Shown: positions 7,546 through 14,550 of the stretch, one piece after another | Layout: the number at the start of each line of letters is the position of its first letter | Numbering within the stretch: position 1 is the first letter of the stretch | Source of the DNA: a virus | Virus record (IMG/VR): IMGVR_UViG_3300036781_000392 | Span: 1 to 60,479 of that record | Length of the DNA stretch: 60,479 nucleotides | Direction: 5' to 3' (one strand) | The notes under the pieces: model-generated | What the model saw: the letters and a program-made list of their open reading frames with translations, nothing else | Database searches by the model: none | What the model was told of the DNA's origin: nothing | Program-made: the position numbers and the translations under genes

Positions 7546-8064
7546 GTGTCTGCACCAGAACGCACCGCGCTGTATCGCCTGTACGACGCCGACGACCAAC
7601 TGCTGTACATCGGGATAGCCAAGGATCCAGAAGCCAGGTGGGCAAGCCACGCGACCACCACCCGCTCGTCGAAGTGGTGGCACCTCGTGGCCAGGAAGAC
7701 GGTCGAGTGGCTGCCCTCTCGGGAGGCTGCGGATGCCGCTGAGACCAGAGCCATCGCGGCCGAGAATCCCTACTACAACCAGGCCAAGCGGGACGACGTA
7801 TCGAAACGACGCTTCCGGTTCTACTCCAAAGAAATCCGTTGGGTGAGCGTTCATCTTGACCCTGCATCCGTGCAGGTAGCACGAATCATCAAGGCTGAGA
7901 TCGCAAGTGGCGCTATCCCCACTGGGGCCCTCATGCCAACGGCCCGGCAGCTCGCAGAGCGCTTCGGAATCACCGACCAGACCATGGGGAAAATGCTGCG
8001 AACCCTTGCCGACGAGGGCGTCATCCATCAGAAGAAACCGCGAGGACGCTTCTACTGCTCATGA
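7546..8064 (+). CDS. GIY-YIG nuclease domain fused to a GntR-type winged helix
   Basis: 172 aa from a GTG close behind GGGAGG; a TTG at 7522 is an alternative. Residues 8-80 are a GIY-YIG domain: ALYRLYDADDQLLYIG, Arg and His in EARWASH (R31, H35), Glu in AAETRAI (E66) and Asn in NPYYN (N78), so the catalytic set looks intact. Residues about 105-172 form a GntR winged helix (LMPTARQLAERFGITDQTMG). The fusion could be a nuclease directed by an operator-like sequence, or a regulator using the GIY-YIG fold for binding. It is divergent from a second GntR gene and shares its operator. No close described homologue is recalled. Confidence 0.8.
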   Translation: MSAPERTALYRLYDADDQLLYIGIAKDPEARWASHATTTRSSKWWHLVARKTVEWLPSREAADAAETRAIAAENPYYNQAKRDDVSKRRFRFYSKEIRWVSVHLDPASVQVARIIKAEIASGAIPTGALMPTARQLAERFGITDQTMGKMLRTLADEGVIHQKKPRGRFYCS

Positions 8065-8068
8065 GAAA

Positions 8069-8094
8069 GGCCGGATGGTCGCCACCATCCGGCC
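8069..8094 (+). terminator. Hairpin after the GIY-YIG gene
   Basis: GGCCGGATGGT, loop CGCC and its complement form an 11-bp stem 5 bp after the stop codon. A second hairpin (CAGCGGG, loop, CCCGCTG) follows directly. Neither has a T-run, so termination may be partial. Confidence 0.55.
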
Positions 8095-8143
8095 GAAGCA
8101 ACCAGCGGGTCGCTGCCCGCTGATCAACGAGATTGGAGTCTCG

Positions 8144-8584
8144 ATGACAACTGTACTGCCTGAAGCCCTCGTCGCGCCTGCTCCCGGCCTGCCCCGGACG
8201 TGGCTGCGTCACATCACGGGCGGCGGCCAGATCGTCGAAACCTGCCCGTCCTGGTGTACCGATTCCCACCGCACCGACACTCACGGCGCCTTGGATGACC
8301 TGCAGCACGGCCGGTCCATCCAGGGCGTGTCGCTGCCCGCATTCGACTGGGCGAAGGGCACGGTCGGCGTGCAAGTCCTGCCGGTGCGCCTGGCCGTCGA
8401 CCCGTACAGCGCCGAGCCCGAGCGGGCGGTGCCGCACATCCTCGTCGAGGTCGCCGCCGACGAGTACAGCCTGCCGCTGTCGCCCGCCGAGTTCGCGGCA
8501 ATGCTGGGGTCGGTCCGGGCTCACCTCGACTGGCTGCAGGATGCGGTGCTCGGGCAGCTGGTGGCGGCGCGGGCCGTGGCCTGA
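8144..8584 (+). CDS. DUF6907-like protein
   Basis: 146 aa. ATG with TGGAGT upstream. The motif CPSWCTDSHRTDTHG (about residues 34-48) is the Cys/His signature of DUF6907-type proteins common in Streptomyces genomes and plasmids, probably a zinc site. The C-terminal half (LSPAEFAAMLGSVRAHLDWL) is predicted helical. Hairpins lie on both sides, so it may be a separate transcription unit. Biochemical role unknown. Confidence 0.65.
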   Translation: MTTVLPEALVAPAPGLPRTWLRHITGGGQIVETCPSWCTDSHRTDTHGALDDLQHGRSIQGVSLPAFDWAKGTVGVQVLPVRLAVDPYSAEPERAVPHILVEVAADEYSLPLSPAEFAAMLGSVRAHLDWLQDAVLGQLVAARAVA

Positions 8585-8595
8585 CATCTGGCATG

Positions 8596-8628
8596 AACCG
8601 GCCGGGATGCGTTGATTCCCGGCCGGTT
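8596..8628 (+). terminator. Intrinsic terminator
   Basis: A 12-bp perfect stem (AACCGGCCGGGA, 9-nt loop, complement) ending in TTTCCC, 12 bp after the DUF6907-like stop. Confidence 0.65.
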
Positions 8629-8694
8629 TCCCATGTCCGCCTGCAGTCGATCGATCGACTCGGTGACCATGCGGCTCTACCCGAGGGAGTCGTC

Positions 8695-9048
8695 ATGGCT
8701 GTCGCGTGTCCGTCGTGCACGAGCGCCGCACAGGTGCATCACCTGCCGGCGTTCTGGAAGTCCATGTCGCAGGATGCGGAGCTGAAGCGCGAGTTGGCGC
8801 CGCCGCCCGCCGCGGTGTTGCAGTGGGTTCCGGCCGTGTCATGCCTCGCCGTCGCGGTGATCCTGCTGGCGTCGAGCGTGATCCTGTTCGGGCTGTTGGC
8901 GCTGGCGGTCGCCGGGGTGGTGGGCTACACGGCCTACCGGTCGTTCGCCGCGGCGGAGGCGGCGGTCGCCGCATGGAACGCGGCGCTGTACTGCCGCCAC
9001 TGCCACAACCGATTCCTACCCGGCAGCGGGTTCCTCGAGGCGGCGTGA
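8695..9048 (+). CDS. Two-span membrane protein with split CxxC motifs
   Basis: 117 aa. ATG 8695 has GAGGGAG upstream; earlier in-frame starts lack one. CPSC near the N-terminus (residues 5-8) and CRHC near the C-terminus are separated by two hydrophobic segments (about 47-80). The two CxxC pairs could form one zinc ribbon with both ends on the same side of the membrane. This layout is common in Streptomyces but its function is unknown. Confidence 0.6.
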   Translation: MAVACPSCTSAAQVHHLPAFWKSMSQDAELKRELAPPPAAVLQWVPAVSCLAVAVILLASSVILFGLLALAVAGVVGYTAYRSFAAAEAAVAAWNAALYCRHCHNRFLPGSGFLEAA

Positions 9049-9054
9049 CACACG

Positions 9055-9092
9055 ACAGCCCCTCGCCGAGTAAACGCTCTGCGAGGGGCTGT
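9055..9092. terminator. Convergent terminator between plus and minus units
   Basis: A perfect 12-bp inverted repeat (ACAGCCCCTCGC / GCGAGGGGCTGT) lies between the stop of the plus-strand gene (9048) and the stop of the minus-strand early operon (9104). Confidence 0.7.
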
Positions 9093-9103
9093 GTGCTATG
9101 CAG

Positions 9104-9280
9104 CTACGACCGGACCCACGACTCCCCATCGCGTTCCCAAGTCAGCCGGTCGGACGGGTCGTCGTAGTTGTACTCCAGGCAGAGGTCGCACCAGCCGCCG
9201 TGTTCGCCGCCGTGGCCTGCCGGTTGGTCGCATTCAGTGGTGCCGTGGGCGTGGCGCAAGGTCGCCCCGCACGGCGTCAC
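9104..9280 (-). CDS. Small Cys/His-rich protein, last gene of the early operon
   Basis: 58 aa from a GTG that overlaps the upstream TGA (GTGA). It has C4 and H10, then TECDQPAGHGGEHGGWCDLC, which looks like a small treble-clef or zinc-knuckle site. The C-terminus is acidic. Function unknown. Confidence 0.6.
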   Translation of the reverse strand: MTPCGATLRHAHGTTECDQPAGHGGEHGGWCDLCLEYNYDDPSDRLTWERDGESWVRS

Positions 9281-9882
9281 GCTGCGGCCCGCCGTTCCGC
9301 CATCGGCAGCCCGAGGACCTCGTCGTGCCCGTACTGCGTCTCGCACCCGGGGCACTTCGCGCCGGGGGTGTCGAGGGTGACGCGGAGGACAGCACCGCAC
9401 GGGCAGGCGACGGGGATACGGCGCGGCGCCGGCTCACCGGAGACGAGGCGTCGGGCCTGGCCGGTGACCTGCCGTATTTCGTCCGCGATCTCGCGTATCG
9501 CCGGGTGCTCGTCGCACAGCATCGGCAGGTTGACGAGCAGCAGGCTGCAGGCCCAGTCGACGATCGCCTCGACGGATCCGAGCAGCGGAATAGTCCAGCC
9601 CTCCCGCTCGCACACGTCCCGGGCCCATCCGCCGACAACACCCTCGATCCCGCCGCGGGCCCGCAAATCGAGCACGTCGAGGCTGACGGGAATGGGGGCG
9701 CTGCGGCTCCCGGACCGGCCGCCGTCACCTCGCCGGCCGGGGGCGAGCTCCTGCTCCAACTGCCGGTAGAGGCCGGGCAACTCGGCCAGATCGTCGGCGA
9801 TGTGCTGACGGCACCCATCGTGCACGCGGGGCAGGGATGGGCGGTCACAGACTGCGCAAGGGAACGAGACGGGGTCGGTCAT
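9277..9882 (-). CDS. Hypothetical protein with N- and C-terminal zinc-ribbon halves
   Basis: 201 aa. ATG 9882 with GGAG 7 nt upstream. N-terminal CAVC (residues 9-12) with HDGC just after, and C-terminal CPCG and CPGC (about 170-190), flank a helical middle that includes WACSLLLVNLPMLCDEH. The pattern suits a zinc-stabilised DNA- or protein-binding factor of Streptomyces phages. No function can be named. Confidence 0.6.
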   Translation of the reverse strand: MTDPVSFPCAVCDRPSLPRVHDGCRQHIADDLAELPGLYRQLEQELAPGRRGDGGRSGSRSAPIPVSLDVLDLRARGGIEGVVGGWARDVCEREGWTIPLLGSVEAIVDWACSLLLVNLPMLCDEHPAIREIADEIRQVTGQARRLVSGEPAPRRIPVACPCGAVLRVTLDTPGAKCPGCETQYGHDEVLGLPMAERRAAA

Positions 9883-9931
9883 GTCGGGCTCCATCGGTCG
9901 TGCGGGCGGGGCGGTCAGGCGGGCGGGGCGG

Positions 9932-10570
9932 TCAGGAGGTGAGGGCAGCGAGGGCCTGCTCGGCAAGTTGTCGGCGGCGGGGCGCGATGCCGGTGTCGCA
10001 GCACGCTTCACGCCAGCTGCCATGCGGGGTCGTGTCGTCGTGATACCTGCACGTCGCGGGCAGCTTCTCCAGCGCGTGCTGGATCGCTGGCAGGCACTCG
10101 CGCACCCGGTCGAGGGCGGACCGCGCGGCGACGAGCTCGGCCTCCAGACGGGCCACCTCGTCTCGCAGTTCCGGGAGTTCGGGAACCTGGCGGCCGAGTT
10201 CGCGGGCCACCTCGAACGCGATGTGGCGTCCGTCCAGACGCGCTACCGCGGCGGCCAAGGCTTCGGGCGTCCCGTACACGGTGGCGATCGCATCGAAGTG
10301 GTAGGCGGCTACCTGAATCGGACTTGCGACTCGGCACTCCTCCTCCGACTGGCCGCATTCGCCATCGCAGTCGTGCGCGGCGGCCCGGATCGCGGCGGCG
10401 TAGCGCTCGGCGAGGGTCGCCTCCGACGCCTTGAAGCCCTCAGCGCCCGTCTGAGGGCCCGGAGGGGGGTCCGAACCTCCCGGAGTGCCAACTCCAGGGC
10501 TTGAGGCGCCCTCAGGGGCCTTCAGGCCGTTCCTCGGGGCCTGTTCGGGGGTGAGTGAATCTCCGGTCAC
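9932..10570 (-). CDS. Hypothetical protein with coiled-coil centre
   Basis: 212 aa from GTG behind AAGGAGG; its start overlaps the stop of the gene upstream. A Pro/Gly-rich N-terminal 45 residues, then CDGECGQSEEEC, then a heptad-like region (VARLEAELVAARSALDRVRE), then a final Cys pair. Unknown function. Confidence 0.6.
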   Translation of the reverse strand: MTGDSLTPEQAPRNGLKAPEGASSPGVGTPGGSDPPPGPQTGAEGFKASEATLAERYAAAIRAAAHDCDGECGQSEEECRVASPIQVAAYHFDAIATVYGTPEALAAAVARLDGRHIAFEVARELGRQVPELPELRDEVARLEAELVAARSALDRVRECLPAIQHALEKLPATCRYHDDTTPHGSWREACCDTGIAPRRRQLAEQALAALTS

Positions 10571-10725
10571 GCTTCCTCCTTGGGTTCTGTCCTGGTTTGC
10601 GGGTCTTCGAGGCCCTCCCGCGCCAGCACGCGGATCCCGTCCCGCAGAACATCCGCCTCGCCGGGCAGCATCACGCCCCGCTCCGCCCGGTCCACGATCA
10701 GCAGCAGCAACTCGACCGGCGTCAT
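10567..10725 (-). CDS. Small hypothetical protein
   Basis: 52 aa (begins MTPVELLLLIVDRAERGVML). Linked by ATGA and GTGA overlaps to both neighbours, which supports translation. Helical and acidic, no recognised domain. Confidence 0.55.
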   Translation of the reverse strand: MTPVELLLLIVDRAERGVMLPGEADVLRDGIRVLAREGLEDPQTRTEPKEEA

Positions 10726-10892
10726 CGCCGCCTCCCCGCCGCGCGCTTGAGGGCACGTCGAGTCGCACGGTTCGGTGCCGGCTCCGGCTGCCCGTCGTCG
10801 ACGACGACCTCGAGGCGGCGGAGCTCCGTCTCCCAGCGGGCACCCGGCGCGCCCGCACGCTCGCCGCGGGGGCTGCTCGACGGGGCGGTCAT
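10722..10892 (-). CDS. Small basic hypothetical protein
   Basis: 56 aa from ATG 10892 with GGAGGG upstream. It ends in an Arg/Lys-rich tail (NRATRRALKRAAGRRR), suggesting nucleic-acid contact. Overlaps both neighbours by 4 bp. Confidence 0.55.
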   Translation of the reverse strand: MTAPSSSPRGERAGAPGARWETELRRLEVVVDDGQPEPAPNRATRRALKRAAGRRR

Positions 10893-11077
10893 GACGCCCT
10901 CCGTCGCTTCGGCTGCCCCGCCGCGTTGACCAGGCCGTCGGCGGTGGCCTTCAGCAGCAGCGCTTGATGGATCACGTCCCGCCACCGCTGACCCGGGTAC
11001 AACCCGAGGAGCAGCTTCGTGTCGGACCAGATCTCGGTGACGATCACACGGCGGGGCGGGGCAGTCGGAGTTCCCAC
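10889..11077 (-). CDS. Small hypothetical protein
   Basis: 62 aa from GTG behind GGAGG. Contains VTEIWSDTKLLLGLYPGQRW and a basic C-terminus. Overlaps the gene downstream. No family recognised. Confidence 0.5.
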   Translation of the reverse strand: MGTPTAPPRRVIVTEIWSDTKLLLGLYPGQRWRDVIHQALLLKATADGLVNAAGQPKRRRAS

Positions 11078-11154
11078 GGTTCCTCCAGGGGTCGGTGCGT
11101 GGTTGGGTTGCGGGGCGGCTGGACCTGTTACGAGCAGGTCCAGCCCGTTGCGTG

Positions 11155-12261
11155 TCATGCGGCGGCGCGACTAGCGAGCAGGCGTATGGCCGCCTCGGCT
11201 TGCTGGGGGACGACGCCGTTGCCGAGGGCCTTGAGCTGCTGAGTGCGGGTCAGCGCGGGGACCGCGGTGACGTGGCCGGCGGGCAGACCCATGAGCCATT
11301 AGACGAACACGGGGCTCAGTCGATTGCGATCGTCAGTTGCCCTGGGAGCGGTTCGTCCGGTGGCGGACTCCCAGCGCCGAACGGCGGGGAGGAAACGGCC
11401 CCACGCAGCGTCGGGTTGCCCCGTGCATACGTCGTGCTCGTCCTGTCGCTGTCCGAGGCCGTCGGGGTTGGAAGGAGCTGTACTACTGCCGAGGGGAGCG
11501 CCAGGTCGCCTTTCGAGCCGCGCTGATTCGGGCCGCCCTTCTCCCCATCCGACGCTCGCGGTGTGGGCAGCAGCGCCACGGCTTCGGACAGGTCGACGTC
11601 CGAGAGCGGCCTCGGCCGGCCGTCCCGGCTGCGCCCCTGCGTCGCCCCGCTGCCCTTGTAGTCCGACGCGTTCGGCGTCGGCAGCAGCGACACTGCCGTC
11701 CGTAGATCCGGCCCGCCGTCCCCGTGCAGCCCCGCGCCGTTCGTGTCCGACGTCCGCGGCGTCGGCAGCAGTGGCGACGACGATGAGCCGGTTCCGCTGG
11801 TGGGGAGCGCCGACCTCCGACGCGCGTACAAGGCACCACTCCGCATCGAACCCGATCTCGGCAAGGTCGGCGAGGACGGTGTCGAATCCGAGTCGAAGGT
11901 GATTCGCGACGTTCTCAAAGATCGCGATTCGGGGTCGTAGAACGCGAAGGGCACTGGCAATGAAGGGCCAGAGGTGCCGCTCATCCGAAGTTCCTTTCAG
12001 GTCGCCAGCGAGGGAGAACGGCTGGCACGGGTAGCCGCCGCAGAGGATGTCGATGGGCCCGTACTGGTCTGCGATCTGCTGCCAGTCGGCGGTGGTGAGG
12101 TCGCCGATGTTCGGGGTGTCCGGCCAGCGGTGAGCAAGGATCTTCGAGGCGCCGGGGTCGATGTCCGACACCCAGGCGGTCTCGCCGCCGAACACGGCCT
12201 CCACGGCGGCGTCCAGGCCCCGGTATCCGGAGCAGAGTGAGGCGATCCGCGGGCCGATCAT
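11155..12261 (-). pseudogene. C5 cytosine DNA methyltransferase interrupted by an in-frame TAA
   Basis: From ATG 12261 (AAGGAG upstream) 320 codons run to a TAA at 11299-11301. Motif I SLCSGYRGLD (8-17), catalytic PCQPFS (C79), ENV motif FENVAN and motif VIII HQRNRL are all present. Without any frame change, the next 47 codons to the TGA at 11155 read WLMGLPAGHVT followed later by QLKALGNGVVPQQA, the motif IX/X end every C5 enzyme needs. The usual residue at the stop is Glu, so one base change (GAA to TAA) explains the break. The truncated protein lacks the part that completes the AdoMet pocket and is probably inactive unless the stop is read through. A sequencing error is the other explanation. 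Confidence 0.85.
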
Positions 12262-12449
12262 CGGGTCTCCTTCGTGGTGGTTTCGTATCGGGCCGGGTCG
12301 GCAAGGTGCGTGAGATGAACAAAGCCGCAGGGGCACTCGTATGCGTTGAGCACGCGGCCCCGGACACGCTCGAGGCGGCGGGCCACCAGCAGGGCCGCCT
12401 CCCGCGTCGCGTACCGGTGCTTCGACGGAGTCGGACAGGGCGGGGTCAT
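12258..12449 (-). CDS. Small Cys-containing protein
   Basis: 63 aa, ATGA overlaps on both sides. YECPCGFVHLTH near the C-terminus is a short Cys/His knuckle frequent in Streptomyces phage small proteins. The N-terminal part is basic and helical. Confidence 0.6.
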   Translation of the reverse strand: MTPPCPTPSKHRYATREAALLVARRLERVRGRVLNAYECPCGFVHLTHLADPARYETTTKETR

Positions 12450-12769
12450 GCGGCCTCGGCTATCCGGCCCTGGGCCCGCCAGCGGTAGACGGTCCGGGGC
12501 TCGACGTCGAAGATCCGAGCGATCTCCTCGGCAGGCAGCCCGAGCCGCGTCAACCGCAGCCCCGCCTCGCGGCGTTCGGCCGGCCGCATCCCCGGCAGTG
12601 CGCGGCGGGCAGAAACGGCTGCCTCGATGGCGATGCCGTCCGGCTCGGCCTTGCTCTGGTGCGGGTCGCCGTATCGCCAGACCCTGGTGCGGTGGGTGGA
12701 GCAATAGCTCTGCCCCGGCCGCGGGCTTCGCGGGCATCCGGTGACACGGCATTCACGGTCGCGGATCAT
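12446..12769 (-). CDS. HTH protein with N-terminal zinc knuckle
   Basis: 107 aa. Residues 7-25 (CRVTGCPRSPRPGQSYCSTH) are a Cys/His cluster. Residues 77-103 (LPAEEIARIFDVEPRTVYRW) are a resolvase-like helix-turn-helix. Probably a small regulator within the early operon. Overlaps both neighbours. Confidence 0.65.
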   Translation of the reverse strand: MIRDRECRVTGCPRSPRPGQSYCSTHRTRVWRYGDPHQSKAEPDGIAIEAAVSARRALPGMRPAERREAGLRLTRLGLPAEEIARIFDVEPRTVYRWRAQGRIAEAA

Positions 12770-13077
12770 GCGGCTGTCTCCTCGGCTTCGCGGTAGCGGC
12801 GTGCGTGGACGACGCCGGGGAGGAGCCGGGCCCCGTCGTTGTGGCAGGGGATGCCGGGCTCGACCTGGCACTCGGGGCAGCAGGCCGACTCGCGGGCCCA
12901 GGCGGTCACCCGGGCGGGGTGCGGTTCGGTGAGGATTCGGCCGCTAGCCCGGACGCGGCACGGTCGGTGCGCGCCGGCCTCGCAGTGCGGGCATGAGACC
13001 GCGCGGGCCGGGTGCTGGCCGGCGCGCATGAAGTGGCGGATCTCTTCGGGCATCGGGGCGTTGCGGTGTCGGGTCAT
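12766..13077 (-). CDS. Phage zinc-finger protein (two Cx2C...PC fingers)
   Basis: 103 aa from ATG 13077 with GAAAGG upstream. Two copies of the small phage finger pattern: CPHCEAGAHRPCRV with HPARV, and CPECQVEPGIPCHN with VVHARRY. The same kind of finger ends the next protein upstream. Such fingers are thought to bind DNA in actinophage replication proteins. Confidence 0.7.
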   Translation of the reverse strand: MTRHRNAPMPEEIRHFMRAGQHPARAVSCPHCEAGAHRPCRVRASGRILTEPHPARVTAWARESACCPECQVEPGIPCHNDGARLLPGVVHARRYREAEETAA

Positions 13078-13607
13078 GAGGCTGCCTTTCCGGCTTCGAT
13101 TCGGGACGGGTGGAACGCGACGAGGGGTTTGTTTTGGCCGTTGCGGCACCGGCGCATTGGAGCGGCGCCGCAGTGCGGGCATTCGACGGACGACGGGCCG
13201 CTCTTGGGGGCCTCGGTGGGCACCGAGCGGCCGACGCCGGCGAGGAGTTGGGCGATGGGTCGTGGCTTGAGTTCCAGTCCGTCTGCGGCCTTGACGCGCT
13301 GTGCGCGCAGAGCGGCGAGGTATGCGGGCACGTCGTCGGGGTCGGCGTCGGGCACGGCGGCCGGGAGGCCTGGGCCTTGGAAGTCGCTGGCCTGTGCGTG
13401 CCGGATCTCGCGAACGGCCCCGCGGATATCGGCTGGCATGATCCAGCGGGTTTCTTCGGCGTAGTGCGCGGTGACGGCGGACTTGGCTGCGTTGAAGTCG
13501 ATGTCGGCGAGGACGGTCTGCCAGGCGAGGACGTCGGCCTTTCCGACGGTCCGCCGGTCGAAGGCCGCGCAGAAGGCCAGCAGCTCAGCTGTCTGGGCGG
13601 GTGTCAC
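13074..13607 (-). CDS. Replicative helicase loader-like protein
   Basis: 177 aa from GTG behind GAAGGAA. Residues 1-70 have the pattern of G39P/loader proteins (WQTVLADIDFNAAKSAVTAH, then IMPADIRGAVREIR). A linker follows, then a C-terminal zinc finger (CPHCGAAPMRRC with HPSR). It overlaps the initiator-like gene upstream, matching the lambda O-P order of initiator followed by loader. It would bring the host DnaB helicase to the phage origin. Assignment is by pattern and context. Confidence 0.65.
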   Translation of the reverse strand: MTPAQTAELLAFCAAFDRRTVGKADVLAWQTVLADIDFNAAKSAVTAHYAEETRWIMPADIRGAVREIRHAQASDFQGPGLPAAVPDADPDDVPAYLAALRAQRVKAADGLELKPRPIAQLLAGVGRSVPTEAPKSGPSSVECPHCGAAPMRRCRNGQNKPLVAFHPSRIEAGKAAS

Positions 13608-14518
13608 TGGTTGGTTCCTTCCTCGAGGGCGCGGAACTCCGCGGCGAGGGCGAGGGCGTCGTTGACGCGCTGGTCGGTGGTGGAGGGGCGGCGGCCAGCA
13701 GCAAGGGGCACGACGTTGCTGCCGTTGCTGGGTCCGTTGCCGATGGCGACGGGGGTGCGAATGGCGTGCCAGCTGTCGTAGAACCAGCGGCTGCTGAATG
13801 GCGGCCGGTTGGCACCTTGGGCTGCCTTGAGGGCCTGCTCGACCATGAGCGGGATGCCGAGGCGCTTGATGTCGTTGTGGAGGCGGATCGCGTCGTCGCC
13901 GATGAGCTTCCAGGGGACGTTGATGCCGGCGCCGCTCATGGCGTCCTGGAGGGGGGCCATCCAGTCGGGGGAGTCCACCTCTCCCGCGCTCCGCACGGCG
14001 GGCAGCCGGTCTTCGTGGCTGGCCGGGTTGGAGTGGTGGTTCCCTGACGGTTCCGTTGGTGGTTCTAGTGGTGGTTCCCCCGCAGAATTGACGGGGTTTC
14101 CGTGCTCAAACGACGGGGTTTCTGTCGCAAACGACGGGGTTTCTGTCGCAAACGACGGGGTTTCTTCAGGCGATACCCCGTCAGATGTGCGGGGTTTACC
14201 ATCGGTAACCCCGTCAGATGTTCCGGGTTTCTCGTCAGTAACCCCGTCAGATGTGCGGGGTTTCGGGGTGACCCGATACCGGTTACGAACCCTCCGGCCG
14301 CCGCCTCCCTCGACGTCCAACTCGCCGATCTCGACGAGCTTCGCGACGGCCTTCTGTACGGCACGAGGCGACAGTTTCGTGCGCTCGCAGATGTCCTCGA
14401 CAGACGGCCACGCGAACCCGGTGTCGTCCGCCCTGTCAGCCAAGGCGAGCATGACCAGCCGAGCCCCATTACGGGACTCTGACCGGGCCCACACCCAGTT
14501 GGTGACCTTGATGCTCAC
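13604..14518 (-). CDS. Lambda O-like replication initiator containing iterons
   Basis: 304 aa from GTG 14518. N-terminal winged-helix domain of the HTH_36 type (MLALADRADDTGFAWPS, then LSPRAVQKAVAKLVEIGELD), a repetitive low-complexity middle (about residues 83-145), and a helical C-terminal domain (about 165-255, DSWHAIRTP near its end) that would contact the loader. The repetitive middle is encoded by two families of direct repeats, as expected when the origin lies inside the initiator gene. Immediately followed by the helicase-loader gene. Confidence 0.75.
   Translation of the reverse strand: MSIKVTNWVWARSESRNGARLVMLALADRADDTGFAWPSVEDICERTKLSPRAVQKAVAKLVEIGELDVEGGGGRRVRNRYRVTPKPRTSDGVTDEKPGTSDGVTDGKPRTSDGVSPEETPSFATETPSFATETPSFEHGNPVNSAGEPPLEPPTEPSGNHHSNPASHEDRLPAVRSAGEVDSPDWMAPLQDAMSGAGINVPWKLIGDDAIRLHNDIKRLGIPLMVEQALKAAQGANRPPFSSRWFYDSWHAIRTPVAIGNGPSNGSNVVPLAAGRRPSTTDQRVNDALALAAEFRALEEGTNQ
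14085..14270 (-). repeat. Candidate replication origin: iterons inside the initiator gene
   Basis: On the minus strand three 33-bp units built on AAACCCCGCACATCTGACGG (middle copy AAACCCGGAACATCTGACGG) are followed by three to four units of about 21 bp built on GAAACCCCGTCGTTTG. All share an AAACCCCG-like core. The protein repeats they encode (PRTSDGVTD and ETPSFAT) are low complexity, so the DNA repeat is likely the conserved feature. Lambda-type phages place their origin iterons in the same position in gene O. Confidence 0.7.
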
Positions 14519-14550
14519 GGGATCTCTTTCCGGTCCGTAGGAATGGGGAG

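Noticed and set aside
11299-11301. TAA recoded as an amino acid across the genome
   Set aside because: Other genes end naturally at TAA (for example those ending at 4826 and 25254), and the tRNA-like gene does not have a UUA anticodon.
11316-11984. 222-codon frame with LLPTP repeats as a separate gene
   Set aside because: It overlaps the C5 methyltransferase, whose motifs lie in the other frame. Kept only as a note on repeated DNA.
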